Of a stretch of DNA of 64,000 nucleotides, positions 8,419-16,635 are shown one piece after another. Numbering within the stretch: position 1 is the stretch's first letter; each line of letters opens with the position of its first letter. The translations under genes and the position numbers were made by a program. The DNA comes from Bradyrhizobium erythrophlei (GTDB taxonomy: Bacteria > Pseudomonadota > Alphaproteobacteria > Rhizobiales > Xanthobacteraceae): NCBI RefSeq assembly GCF_900142985.1, contig NZ_LT670849.1, forward strand, positions 4,480,501 through 4,544,500, given 5' to 3'. Under the pieces are notes generated by a model. The model searched no databases. It was given only the letters and a program-made list of their open reading frames with translations, and was not told the DNA's origin.

Positions 8419-9983
8419 GCGGTCTTTGCTGAGTCGATCTTTTCCCACAGCCAGCGCGCCACTGCATCCGGCGAAGCCTCACTGTTGCCGCCCGCGGCGC
8501 GCAAATTCGCCTCCCGCATTACGGCAATATCGATGCGGCCGAGCAGCGCCTGCAACGCCGCCCGTAACGCCTGATCCTCGGCGCGCTTCGGCGCCATCAA
8601 CACAATCGCATCGTAAGGCGGGATCGCGCTTTTGGGATCGTCGAGCGCGACGAGATCGTATTTCGCGATCAGCCCGTCGCTGGTATAGCCCGCGATCACG
8701 TCGACTTCGCCCGATGCCACGGCGGCATACATGAAATCCGGCTGCATCTGCCGCTGCGTCCTGAAGTTCAATCCATAGGCGGTTTGCAGCGCCTTCCATT
8801 CCGGCCGCGAGAAGAATTCATAGTCGGCGGCAATCGACATCGTGCCCGCGCGCACCGCAAGATCGGCGACGGAACGAATGCCGAGCGCTGCGGCACGTTT
8901 CCTCGGCATCACCAGCGCATAGGCGTTCTCGAAGCCGAGCTCGCCGAACAGCGTCACGTTCTGGCGTGCGAGTTCGGACTTCAACTCGCCCAGCAATTCC
9001 TGGCGCGGCTTTATTTCGCTGTGGTGAAACTGATTGGTCCACAGCGTGCCGGAATAGTCGACATAGACGTCGATATCGCCGTTCACCAGCGCCTGGTAGA
9101 TCACGTTGGAGCCGAGGCCTTCGCGCCGGGTCGCGGGGAGGCCTGCGGCGGAGAGGCGCTCTCCGATCAGTGCCGCGAGCACATATTGCTCGGCAAAGGT
9201 CTTGGCGCCGACGACGTAAGCCTGTGACGAACGCGCCATCGAAGGCACGAGCGTGGCGGCGACCAGGGCTGCGATGCCGGCGCCGCCGAACACGACGCGA
9301 AGCCGTTGCCGCAGGCGCAGGCCCGCTTCGATCAGCGCGAGCAGTTGATCGACGGCGAGTGCGAGCAGCGCCGCGGCCGCGCAGCCGAACAGCACCAGCA
9401 CCCAGTTCTGGGTTTGCAAGCCGGCAAAGATGTAATTGCCGAGGCTGGTCTGGCCAATCGGTGTTGAGAGTGTCGCCGTGCCGATCACCCAGACGGCGGC
9501 GGTGCGGATGCCCGCCATCATCACCGGCAGCGCCAGCGGCACTTCCACCATCGTCAGCGACTGCAGGGCGGTCATGCCGACGCCCTGGGCGGCTTCCAGG
9601 ACCTGTGGCTCGATGCCGCGCAGGCCGGTGATGGTGTTTCGCAAGACCGGCAGCATCGAGTAGAGCGCAAGCGCCAGCACCGCCGGCAGGAAGCCGAACG
9701 CCGAGAAGCCGAAGCCGAACCATTTGAGCGTTAACGCGGTGGCCGCGAGCAGCAGCGGATAGAACAGCGCGAGCAGCGCCAGTCCGGGCACGGTCTGCAC
9801 GATGCTGGCCACGCCCAGCAGCAAAGCGCGCATCACCGGACGGTTGCGCGACACGAGCGCCAGCGGCAGCGATACCAGAAGCCCGAGCGCGAGCGCGGCG
9901 AGGCTGACCCGCACATGGCTGCCGAGATAATCGGGCAGGCGGGTCCATGCCTCGAGCCAGCGCGGGTCGGAAAACAAACTCAT
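8412..9983 (-). CDS. Betaine/choline-type ABC transporter, permease fused to substrate-binding domain
   Basis: A 523-residue fusion. Residues 1-215 are an ABC permease with several membrane helices and the coupling-loop region 'EAAQGVGMTALQSL'. Residues about 245-515 are an OpuAC/ProX-type substrate-binding domain tethered outside the membrane ('VVGAKTFAEQYVLAALIGE', 'DVYVDYSGTLWTNQF'). Fused permease-receptor subunits are known in the OpuB/OpuF/EgtU-like branch, which imports compatible solutes such as glycine betaine, choline or related compounds. The start codon overlaps the stop of the ATPase gene (ATGA at 9980-9983), so the two are translationally coupled. The exact substrate is not readable. 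The shared terminator lies at the 3' end. Confidence 0.88.
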   Translation of the reverse strand: MSLFSDPRWLEAWTRLPDYLGSHVRVSLAALALGLLVSLPLALVSRNRPVMRALLLGVASIVQTVPGLALLALFYPLLLAATALTLKWFGFGFSAFGFLPAVLALALYSMLPVLRNTITGLRGIEPQVLEAAQGVGMTALQSLTMVEVPLALPVMMAGIRTAAVWVIGTATLSTPIGQTSLGNYIFAGLQTQNWVLVLFGCAAAALLALAVDQLLALIEAGLRLRQRLRVVFGGAGIAALVAATLVPSMARSSQAYVVGAKTFAEQYVLAALIGERLSAAGLPATRREGLGSNVIYQALVNGDIDVYVDYSGTLWTNQFHHSEIKPRQELLGELKSELARQNVTLFGELGFENAYALVMPRKRAAALGIRSVADLAVRAGTMSIAADYEFFSRPEWKALQTAYGLNFRTQRQMQPDFMYAAVASGEVDVIAGYTSDGLIAKYDLVALDDPKSAIPPYDAIVLMAPKRAEDQALRAALQALLGRIDIAVMREANLRAAGGNSEASPDAVARWLWEKIDSAKTAK

Positions 9984-10828
9984 GTGCTGCTCCCCGGGAG
10001 AGCCGCATTGAGGCGTTCGGCCTGCCGGCGCGGCGTGCGCAGCAATTCGGCGACATAGGCATCGCCGCTTTGCGCCAGCTCGGACGCCGTGCCTGTCGCC
10101 AATATCCGCCCCTCCCGCATCACCGCGATCCGGTCAGCCAGCAGAATGGCCTCGGTCATGTCATGCGTGATCATGACCGTGGTGAGTTCGAGCTCCTTGT
10201 GAAGGGCGCGGTAATCGTCCCCGAGCGCGTCGCGCGTCAGCGGATCGAGCGCGCCGAACGGCTCATCCATCAGCACGATCTTGGGTCTTGCGGCGAGCGC
10301 CCGCGCCACGCCGACGCGCTGGCGCTGGCCGCCGGAGAGTTCATGCGGAAAGCGGTCTCGAAACTGTTTGCGGTCGAGCCGCACGAGGTCGAGCAATTCA
10401 TCGACCGTTGCCGCGATGTCGCTCTCGCGCTCCCCCTTGAGTTTCGGCGTGATGCCGATATTGGCGGCGACGCTCATATGCGGGAACAGCCCGCCGCTCT
10501 GAAAGACGGTGCCGATGCGCCGGCGCAGGCCGACCGGATCGGCGGCGCGGACGTCTTCGCCTTCAATGATGATGCGGCCGGTGTCCGCCTCGATCAGCCG
10601 GTTGGCGAGCCGCAGCAGCGTGGTCTTGCCCGAGCCGGAGCTGCCGACGATGGCGAGAAATTCGCACGTCCCGACGTCGAGTGAGACGTCGTCGACGGCC
10701 TTGACGCGGCCGCCATCAAAGCTCTTGCCGACATGGTCGAAGACGATCAGGGCGGCAACCTCCGTTTGCGGGCATGCGTCGTTTGTGGGAATGCGTCGCG
10801 GTTGAGGCCGCTTCAAAGCTCCCGCCAT
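9980..10828 (-). CDS. Betaine/choline-type ABC transporter ATP-binding subunit (OpuBA/ProV-like)
   Basis: An ATPase with Walker A 'GSSGSGKTTLL', Q-loop, signature 'LSGGQRQRVGVARAL', Walker B 'IVLMDEPFGALD' and the switch His in 'VMITHDMTEA'. It lacks the C-terminal CBS domains of classical ProV/OpuAA, so it resembles the shorter members. As given (ATG at 10828) it has 282 residues, with a 28-residue N-terminal extension before the first ABC strand. A GGAGG placed 8 bases before an in-frame CTG at about 10750 hints that the true start may be shorter. It powers the fused permease/receptor encoded immediately downstream. Confidence 0.87.
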   Translation of the reverse strand: MAGALKRPQPRRIPTNDACPQTEVAALIVFDHVGKSFDGGRVKAVDDVSLDVGTCEFLAIVGSSGSGKTTLLRLANRLIEADTGRIIIEGEDVRAADPVGLRRRIGTVFQSGGLFPHMSVAANIGITPKLKGERESDIAATVDELLDLVRLDRKQFRDRFPHELSGGQRQRVGVARALAARPKIVLMDEPFGALDPLTRDALGDDYRALHKELELTTVMITHDMTEAILLADRIAVMREGRILATGTASELAQSGDAYVAELLRTPRRQAERLNAALPGSST

Positions 10829-10913
10829 CCAATTACCACGTCACGGCCTTGCGTTGAACTTGTCGTTCGAAGGCGCTAAGGCTTTCCAAAAGCTCCAATC
10901 AAGGACATCCGGG

Positions 10914-11756
10914 GTGGAAGAGCCAAAATCAACCAACAAGACGTCCACGGCGGTCGCGCTGCAGGACGCCACCGTCGCCTTCCGCCTCGCCGAGGGACGC
11001 GTCTATACCGCGGTCGAGAAGGCCAATCTCAACGTGGCGCCGGGCGAGTTCGTCGCCATCGTCGGGCCTACCGGCTGCGGCAAATCGACGTTGCTCAACA
11101 TCGCGGCAGGGCTGTTGGCGCCGGCTGCGGGGAGCGTGAAGATCTTCGATGCGCCGCTGTCGGGCCTCAACCGCCAGGCGGGTTATCTTTTTCAGGCCGA
11201 TGCGCTGTTTCCCTGGAAAACCGCGATCGACAACGTCGCGATCGCGCTCGAAATCGACGGCACGCCGCGCCGCGAGGCACTGGAGCGGGCGCAGCGCTTT
11301 CTCGCCCAGGTCGGCCTTGGCGCCTTTTCCCTGCGCTACCCGCACATGCTCTCCGGCGGCCAGCGCAAGCGCGTCGGCCTCGCGCAGGTCCTGATCCGCG
11401 ACCCGAAGATCTTGCTGATGGACGAGCCGTTCGGGCCGCTCGATGCGCAGACGCGCCAGATCATGGGCAATCTGTTGCTCGAGCTCTGGAGCGCCGACCG
11501 CAAGGCGGTGCTGTTTGTGACCCACGACCTGGAGGAGGCGATCTCGCTCGCCGACCGGGTGGTGATCATGTCGGCCGGTCCTTCCGCCCGCATCATCGGC
11601 GACTGGCGCGTGACGCTGCCGCGGCCGCGCGACATCACCGAGGTGAAGCTGACCAAGGCCTTCCACGACCTGCACCGGGAAATCTGGGACGCGCTGAAGG
11701 ACGAGGTCATGAAGGGCTACGCCCAAACCACCAAAGAAATGACCGAGGCCAGCTGA
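10914..11756 (+). CDS. NitT/TauT-family ABC transporter ATP-binding protein
   Basis: The ATPase subunit of the nitrate/sulfonate/taurine class: Walker A 'GPTGCGKSTLL', signature 'LSGGQRKRVGLAQ', Walker B 'ILLMDEPFGPLD' and switch region 'VTHDLEEAI'. The GTG at 10914 (AAGGA nine bases upstream) gives 280 residues, and a TTG at 10854 would add 20. It is divergent from the betaine-type ATPase. The matching permease (12791) and binding protein (13775) lie downstream on the same strand, interrupted by repeats and a PEBP gene. Substrates of this class include aliphatic sulfonates, nitrate, bicarbonate, pyrimidines and aromatics; none can be assigned here. Confidence 0.9.
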   Translation: MEEPKSTNKTSTAVALQDATVAFRLAEGRVYTAVEKANLNVAPGEFVAIVGPTGCGKSTLLNIAAGLLAPAAGSVKIFDAPLSGLNRQAGYLFQADALFPWKTAIDNVAIALEIDGTPRREALERAQRFLAQVGLGAFSLRYPHMLSGGQRKRVGLAQVLIRDPKILLMDEPFGPLDAQTRQIMGNLLLELWSADRKAVLFVTHDLEEAISLADRVVIMSAGPSARIIGDWRVTLPRPRDITEVKLTKAFHDLHREIWDALKDEVMKGYAQTTKEMTEAS

Positions 11757-11764
11757 TTTCTCTT

Positions 11765-11885
11765 CGTCGTCCCCGCGTAGGCGGGGACCCATAACCACAG
11801 GCTGTCTTGGTTAAGGGAGGTCTTGCCACACCGCTTTTAGACGACAGAGCACGGCGTATGGGTCCCTGCTTCCGCAGGGACGACA
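11765..11885. repeat. Palindromic intergenic repeat, copy A
   Basis: The outer arms CGTCGTCCCCGCG and the complement of its 3' end (CAGGGACGACA) face each other, each with an inner small hairpin (CCCCGCgtagGCGGGG; CCCTGCttccGCAGGG). Copy B at 12661-12780 has nearly the same arms and length. The element looks transcribed into a long hairpin between the ATPase and PEBP genes. Confidence 0.85.
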
Positions 11886-12050
11886 ACAGAGGATGTTCAC
11901 GCCTTTGTCACGAGAGGGTCCGACGAGCAGGCGACCTTGATCTGGCCGGGGCGGCCGCTACACTCCGCGCGCCAAAAACGGCTCCCTCCAGGGAGCGCGC
12001 ATAATCAAAGGCAACAAGGCTAATCAAGCCAACTATAAAGGGAAGATGTC

Positions 12051-12614
12051 ATGTTCCTACGTGGATCAATTCTGGCCGGCGCCGTCTCGCTTGCGGCCAT
12101 GGGCGTTGCTCCGGCCAAGGCGGACGGCGTGTTCACGCTGACCTCGCCGAGCTTCAAGGACGGCGAGCGGCTGGCGGTGAAGAACGCCGGCAACAACAAG
12201 TCCAACCCGAACTGCGTCGGCGAGAACGTGTCGCCGGCGCTGAGCTGGGCCAACCCCCCGGAAGGCACCAAGAGCTATGCGCTTCTGATGTTCGATCCCG
12301 AAGGCCGTCCGCCCGGCGGCGTCAGCCACTGGGTCGCCTATGGCATTCCGGTCTCCGTCACCGGATTCGCCGAGGGTGAAGTCTCCAAGGCGAGCGACAA
12401 GTATGTCGGCGGCACCAACCTGATGAAGCTGTCGAACTATTTCGGTCCCTGCACGCCTCCGGGTCCGATTCACCACTACACCTTCACGCTGATGGCGACC
12501 GACCTCGAGCCGACCGCGCTCGCAGCCGGCCTCACCCGCGACGAGGCGATCAAGGCGCTCGACGGCCACGTCAAGCAGGCCACCGGCCTGATCGGCACCT
12601 TCTCCAAGCCGTGA
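12051..12614 (+). CDS. Exported YbhB/YbcL-type PEBP (Raf-kinase-inhibitor-like) protein
   Basis: A 187-residue protein with a signal peptide (residues 1-24, ending 'APAKA') and a complete phosphatidylethanolamine-binding-protein fold. It contains 'GENVSPALSW', 'DPEGRPPGGVSHWVAYGI' (the conserved ligand-pocket Asp, Pro and His) and 'YFGPCTPPGPIHHYTFTL'. Bacterial homologues are periplasmic or cytoplasmic proteins with no firmly established role. It sits between the ATPase and permease genes of an ABC uptake locus. It has its own ribosome-binding site (GGGAAG) and is closed by a strong terminator, so it is likely an insertion into the locus rather than a transporter part. Confidence 0.88.
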   Translation: MFLRGSILAGAVSLAAMGVAPAKADGVFTLTSPSFKDGERLAVKNAGNNKSNPNCVGENVSPALSWANPPEGTKSYALLMFDPEGRPPGGVSHWVAYGIPVSVTGFAEGEVSKASDKYVGGTNLMKLSNYFGPCTPPGPIHHYTFTLMATDLEPTALAAGLTRDEAIKALDGHVKQATGLIGTFSKP

Positions 12615-12621
12615 GTACACT

Positions 12622-12659
12622 CGATAGTCCCTCCTGTCCGGGAGGGACTATCGGATTTT
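12622..12659 (+). terminator. Rho-independent terminator after the PEBP gene
   Basis: A perfect 13-base-pair stem (CGATAGTCCCTCC at 12622-12634, complement at 12641-12653) with a 6-base loop is followed by GATTTT. It would separate the PEBP transcript from the downstream permease gene. Confidence 0.85.
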
Positions 12660-12660
12660 C

Positions 12661-12780
12661 CGTCGTCCCCGCGCACGCGGGGACCCATAACCACAGTTGT
12701 CCATGGCGAGAGGCGGTTTCTGCCACGTCGCCCAATTGATAAGCCGCAGTTTATGGGTCCCTGCTTTCGCAGGGACGACA
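12661..12780. repeat. Palindromic intergenic repeat, copy B
   Basis: Nearly identical at both ends to copy A at 11765-11885 (CGTCGTCCCCGCG start, GGGACGACA end, same spacing), with a divergent centre. It occupies the whole gap between the PEBP terminator and the permease gene, so the permease start lies just 10 bases beyond it. Confidence 0.85.
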
Positions 12781-12790
12781 AAGAATTGAG

Positions 12791-13585
12791 ATGACGATGC
12801 CCCGCGTGACGCTTCTTTCCCTGCAAATACTGGTCGCGGTCGTCGCGCTGGCGCTCTGGCAATTGTTCGCCACCGTGCCGATCTTCGGCCACATGGTGCT
12901 GCCGCCGTTTTTCTTCTCGACGCCGATTGCCGTCGGTAGCCAGATCATCGACTGGTTCGCGACCGGCGTGATCTGGAAGCACTTGGCGATCACGCTGTGG
13001 GAATCGATCCTGGCTTTTGCGATCGGCTCGTTCTTAGGGGTGGCGATCGGGTTCTGGTTCGCGCGCAAGCCGCTGGTGGCCGCGATCTTCGACCCCTATG
13101 TGAAAATGGCCAACGCGCTGCCGCGGGTGGTGCTGGCGCCGATCTTTGCGCTGTGGCTTGGCCTCGGCATCTGGTCGAAAGTGGCGCTCGGCGTCACGCT
13201 CGTGTTCTTCATCGTCTTCTTCAACGTCTATCAGGGCGTCAAGGAAGTCTCGACCACCGTGCGCGACAACGCGCGCATGATCGGAATGAACGAAGGGCAG
13301 TTGATGCGCCACGTCTATTGGCCGTCGGCACTGTCGTGGATGTTCTCTTCGCTGCATACGTCCGTGGGCTTTGCCGTCGTCGGCGCGGTGGTCGGCGAAT
13401 ATCTCGGATCGGCGGCGGGTCTCGGTTACCTGATCCAGCAGGCCGAAGGCGTGTTCGACGTTGCCGGCGTGTTCGCCGGCATGTTCGTGCTGTCGGCCTT
13501 CGTCATCCTGATCGACATCATCGTCACCATGGTCGAGAAGCGCCTCCTGGTTTGGCGTCCCAATGCCAGCGAGGCGAGGGCGTAG
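12791..13585 (+). CDS. NitT/TauT-family ABC transporter permease
   Basis: A 264-residue integral membrane protein of the SsuC/TauC class. About six hydrophobic segments are visible (residues 10-28, 70-90, 105-135, 140-155, 190-215, 225-250), and the coupling motif region reads 'DNARMIGMNEGQLMRHVYWP' (the EAA loop that contacts the ATPase). No good Shine-Dalgarno precedes the ATG at 12791. The ATG at 12797 is an alternative. It should pair with the ATPase at 10914 and the binding protein at 13775. A terminator and two repeats lie between it and the ATPase gene, so expression may rely on a separate promoter. Confidence 0.88.
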   Translation: MTMPRVTLLSLQILVAVVALALWQLFATVPIFGHMVLPPFFFSTPIAVGSQIIDWFATGVIWKHLAITLWESILAFAIGSFLGVAIGFWFARKPLVAAIFDPYVKMANALPRVVLAPIFALWLGLGIWSKVALGVTLVFFIVFFNVYQGVKEVSTTVRDNARMIGMNEGQLMRHVYWPSALSWMFSSLHTSVGFAVVGAVVGEYLGSAAGLGYLIQQAEGVFDVAGVFAGMFVLSAFVILIDIIVTMVEKRLLVWRPNASEARA

Positions 13586-13593
13586 GGCACTGT

Positions 13594-13697
13594 GTCGTTC
13601 CGGGGCGTCCGAAGGACGAACCCGGAACCCATTTTTCCAGCGGCTCTGTTGCTAGATGGATTCCGGGTCTGGTGCTTACGCACCATCCCGGAATGAC
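13594..13697. repeat. Palindromic intergenic repeat, different family (TTCCGGG type)
   Basis: The ends read GTCGTTCCGGGG and CCCGGAATGAC, which are imperfect complements. Inside are AACCCGGAACCCAT and ATGGATTCCGGGT facing each other. The element fills the gap between the permease and the binding-protein gene. Its sequence differs from copies A and B but its role as intergenic hairpin is alike. Confidence 0.8.
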
Positions 13698-13774
13698 GAT
13701 CACCTTCGTCTACTTCTCACAGCCAGCGCGCTGCTCTATCCTGCACGCCAACAGGACTTTCCCGGGAGGAAATC

Positions 13775-14803
13775 ATGAAGACGATCGTCCAGAAACTGGC
13801 CGCGGCAACGCTCGCCCTCGCCATGATTTCCGCGCCCGCTCTCGCGCAGAGCAAGGTCACGATCGCGGTCGGCGGCGGCGCCTGTCTCTGCTACCTGCCG
13901 ACGGTGCTGGCCAAGCAACTCGGCGAATATGAAAAGGCCGGGCTTGCGGTCGAGGTCGTCGATCTCAAGGGTGGATCGGATGCGCTGAAGGCCGTGCTCG
14001 GCGGCAGCGCCGACGTGGTTTCCGGCTATTTCGACCATTGCGTCAATCTCGCCGCCAAGCACCAGGAACTGGTGTCGTTCGTGGTCTATGACCGCTATCC
14101 CGGCGAGGCGCTGGTGGTGTCGCCGAAGCACACCTCGGAGATCACCTCGATCAAGGACCTCGCCGGCAAGAAGGTCGGCGTCAGCGCGCCGGGCTCCTCG
14201 ACCGATTTCTTTCTCAAATATCTCCTGAAGAAAAATGGCGTCGATCCCGCAAGCGTGGCCGTGATCGGCGTTGGCCTGGGGGCCACCGCAGTCGCGTCGA
14301 TGGAGCAGGGCCAGATCGATGCGCTGGTAACGCTCGATCCCACCGTCACAGTTCTCCAGGGCAGTCATTCGGACCTGCGCATTCTCTCCGATACCCGCAC
14401 CGGCAAGGACACGCTGGATGTATTCGGCGGCGAGTATCCGGGCGGCGCGCTCTATTCGACGGCGGCCTGGATCGCATCGCACGACAAGGAAACGCAGGCT
14501 CTGACGCAGGCGATCCTCAATACGCTGGCCTGGATTCATTCTCATTCCGCCGAGGAGATCATGGCGAAGATGCCGGGCGAAATCGTCGGCAAGAACACCG
14601 AGCTTTATCTCGCCGCGCTGAAGAACACGATTCCGATGTATTCAGAGACCGGCAAGATGGACCCCAAGGGCGCGGACGCGGTGCTGGCGGTGTTCAGCAC
14701 GGGCTCGCCGGAGGTCGCGAAAGCCAATATCGACGTGACCAAGACCTATACCAACAAGTTCGTCGAGCGCGCGGCGAAGACGACGGGTTCGAATGCGAAG
14801 TGA
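13775..14803 (+). CDS. NitT/TauT-family ABC transporter substrate-binding protein
   Basis: A 342-residue periplasmic protein with a signal peptide (residues 1-25, ending 'APALA') and an NMT1/SsuA-type fold. The early 'GGGACLCYLPTVLAKQLGEYE' and 'VSGYFDHCVNLAAK' segments form the ligand pocket region, and 'DLAGKKVGVSAPGSSTDFF' is the hallmark hinge segment. GGGAGGAAATC precedes the ATG, an excellent ribosome-binding site. It should deliver solute to the permease at 12791. The start of the next gene (Nudix) overlaps its stop (GTGA), so they are coupled, a link worth noting for function. Ligand unknown. Confidence 0.9.
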   Translation: MKTIVQKLAAATLALAMISAPALAQSKVTIAVGGGACLCYLPTVLAKQLGEYEKAGLAVEVVDLKGGSDALKAVLGGSADVVSGYFDHCVNLAAKHQELVSFVVYDRYPGEALVVSPKHTSEITSIKDLAGKKVGVSAPGSSTDFFLKYLLKKNGVDPASVAVIGVGLGATAVASMEQGQIDALVTLDPTVTVLQGSHSDLRILSDTRTGKDTLDVFGGEYPGGALYSTAAWIASHDKETQALTQAILNTLAWIHSHSAEEIMAKMPGEIVGKNTELYLAALKNTIPMYSETGKMDPKGADAVLAVFSTGSPEVAKANIDVTKTYTNKFVERAAKTTGSNAK

Positions 14804-15501
14804 CCTCGCCCCAGATCCATCGCATCGCGACGCTTGAATTGAAGGTTAAGCCCTTCGCATGGCCGTTCGCGCAAGCGCGGCGCAACGAGATCGACGCGCA
14901 TTTCGCCGAGAAGCGGCGCGAGAAGCCGGAGATCTGGAACGGCCGCGTTTTGCTCGGGCGCAACGCGGTGCGGAGCCGCGATCATCTGAAGGCGGATTTT
15001 TTCGAGACAGATTTTGCGAGCTTCCTGGCGTGGCGCGACTGGGGCTTTCCGGATCCTGATGTCTTCAACGGCTTTGGCATGGGTGCGGTCAAATCGTCGG
15101 ACGGCGCGTTTCTGCTCGGCGAGATGGGCGTTCACACCGCCAATGCGGGGCGCATTTATTTTCCCGCCGGCACGCCCGATCCCGATGACATCCGGGAAGG
15201 GGCGGTCGATATCGCCGGCAGCGTCGTTCGCGAGCTTGCCGAGGAGACCGGCCTGGGCGAATCGGACTATACGATGGACGGGGTTTGGACCTGCGTCTTT
15301 ACCCGTGCTTCGATTGCGATGATCCGGATCCTGCGCGTCGCCGAGAACGGCGAGGCGCTGCAAGCGAGGGTCGAGGCTTATCTCGCGCGCGAGACCAGGC
15401 CGGAATTGCGTGCCGTTCATCTCGTGCGTTCGACTTCCGAACTTGTGCCCACGATGCCGCGTTTTGTCAGCGCGTTTCTTGAAGCTCAACTTCCTCCATA
15501 G
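14800..15501 (+). CDS. Nudix-like hydrolase with incomplete Nudix box
   Basis: A 233-residue cytoplasmic protein starting at a GTG that overlaps the stop of the binding-protein gene. The centre holds 'VVRELAEETGLG' (about residues 145-156), the second half of the Nudix box REUxEExGU, which binds the metal-pyrophosphate. The first half is not canonical: the Glu expected seven residues before the Arg is replaced by Val, with an Asp next to it. Nudix enzymes hydrolyse nucleoside diphosphates linked to another group. The substrate is unknown, and the altered box leaves catalysis uncertain. Confidence 0.75.
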   Translation: MTSPQIHRIATLELKVKPFAWPFAQARRNEIDAHFAEKRREKPEIWNGRVLLGRNAVRSRDHLKADFFETDFASFLAWRDWGFPDPDVFNGFGMGAVKSSDGAFLLGEMGVHTANAGRIYFPAGTPDPDDIREGAVDIAGSVVRELAEETGLGESDYTMDGVWTCVFTRASIAMIRILRVAENGEALQARVEAYLARETRPELRAVHLVRSTSELVPTMPRFVSAFLEAQLPP

Positions 15502-15506
15502 GGGCC

Positions 15507-16517
15507 ATGGGCAAGAAGGCCAGGCAGTCCAGAAAAGCAAAGAAGGCCAGGAAAGCGGCGAAGAAGGCCAGCCGGTCCGTGATCGCGCGGCTGAAGCCGT
15601 TCGTCGCCCCGTTCCGGTTCGACGGCAAAAGCGAGTTTCACCTCAAGTCGTACAGCACGGCGGAGAGGGGCGGCCTCGACAAGGACGAGGGCGAGAAGAT
15701 CCTCGACGCCAACCGCAAGCGGCTCAGCGATCTTCAGGAACGGCTCTACGCCCAGGATAGCTGGTCGCTGCTCGTGATCTTCCAGGGCATGGACGCCTCC
15801 GGCAAGGACAGCGCCATCAACGGCATCTTCGAAGGCGTCAATCCGCAGGGCTGCGAGGTCACCTCCTTCAAGCAGCCGACCTCCCACGAACTCGACCACG
15901 ACTTCATGTGGCGCGCCATGATCGCGCTGCCCGAGCGCGGCCGCATCGGCATTTTCAACCGCTCCTACTACGAAGAATGCCTGGTGACGCGCGTGCATCA
16001 CGACCTGCTGGCGAAGGAGAAGATTCCGCGCAAGCTGATCAGTCCCGCGATCTGGCAGGAACGCTTCGCGGATATCACCGCATTCGAGCGTTATCTGTCG
16101 CGCAACGGCACGGTGGTGCTGAAGTTCTTCCTCAACATCTCGAAGAAAAAGCAGCGCGAGCGATTTCTCGACCGGCTGGAGCAGACCTCAAAGAACTGGA
16201 AGTTCTCGATGAGCGACGTGACCGAGCGCGCGTTCTGGTCGCGCTACATGGCGGCCTACCAGGACGTCATTCGACACACCTCGACGGGCGATGCGCCCTG
16301 GCACCTGGTACCCGCCGACCACAAATGGTTCGCCCGCGTGGTGATCGGCTCGGTGATCGTCAGCGCGCTGGAAGATCTCAACCTGCGTTATCCGCGCGTC
16401 GACAGCGCCTCGAAAGCCGAGTTCGCCAAAGCGCGAAAGGCGCTCGAGGATGAACGCGACATCGAGGAAGCAAGGCGCCGGCGGCCGGCCAAAAAAAGCC
16501 GGTCAGTAAAAATTTAG
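15507..16517 (+). CDS. Polyphosphate kinase 2 (PPK2) family nucleotide phosphotransferase
   Basis: A 336-residue protein with a Lys/Arg-rich N-terminus. Walker A 'GMDASGKDS' lies at residues 94-102, then 'EGVNPQGCEVTSFKQPT', the PPK2 signature 'RIGIFNRSYYEE' (Walker B) and the basic lid 'KKKQRERFLDRLE'. PPK2 enzymes use polyphosphate to phosphorylate nucleoside mono- or diphosphates, or make polyphosphate from NTPs. The Gln-Pro-Thr and single-domain layout resemble the class III type that phosphorylates AMP and ADP, but the class is inferred only. Tail is Lys/Arg-rich. The gene follows the Nudix gene by five bases and probably shares its transcript. Confidence 0.88.
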   Translation: MGKKARQSRKAKKARKAAKKASRSVIARLKPFVAPFRFDGKSEFHLKSYSTAERGGLDKDEGEKILDANRKRLSDLQERLYAQDSWSLLVIFQGMDASGKDSAINGIFEGVNPQGCEVTSFKQPTSHELDHDFMWRAMIALPERGRIGIFNRSYYEECLVTRVHHDLLAKEKIPRKLISPAIWQERFADITAFERYLSRNGTVVLKFFLNISKKKQRERFLDRLEQTSKNWKFSMSDVTERAFWSRYMAAYQDVIRHTSTGDAPWHLVPADHKWFARVVIGSVIVSALEDLNLRYPRVDSASKAEFAKARKALEDERDIEEARRRRPAKKSRSVKI

Positions 16518-16635
16518 GCAAGAGCGCGAAAAGCCCGTCCAGGCGCCGCTCTCCGCAACGTGATGACGCTGTGTAAGTACAGATTAACAATATCGCAGAA
16601 CCATTTCGCAAACCTTCCGCCTTACTTGTTCACGC

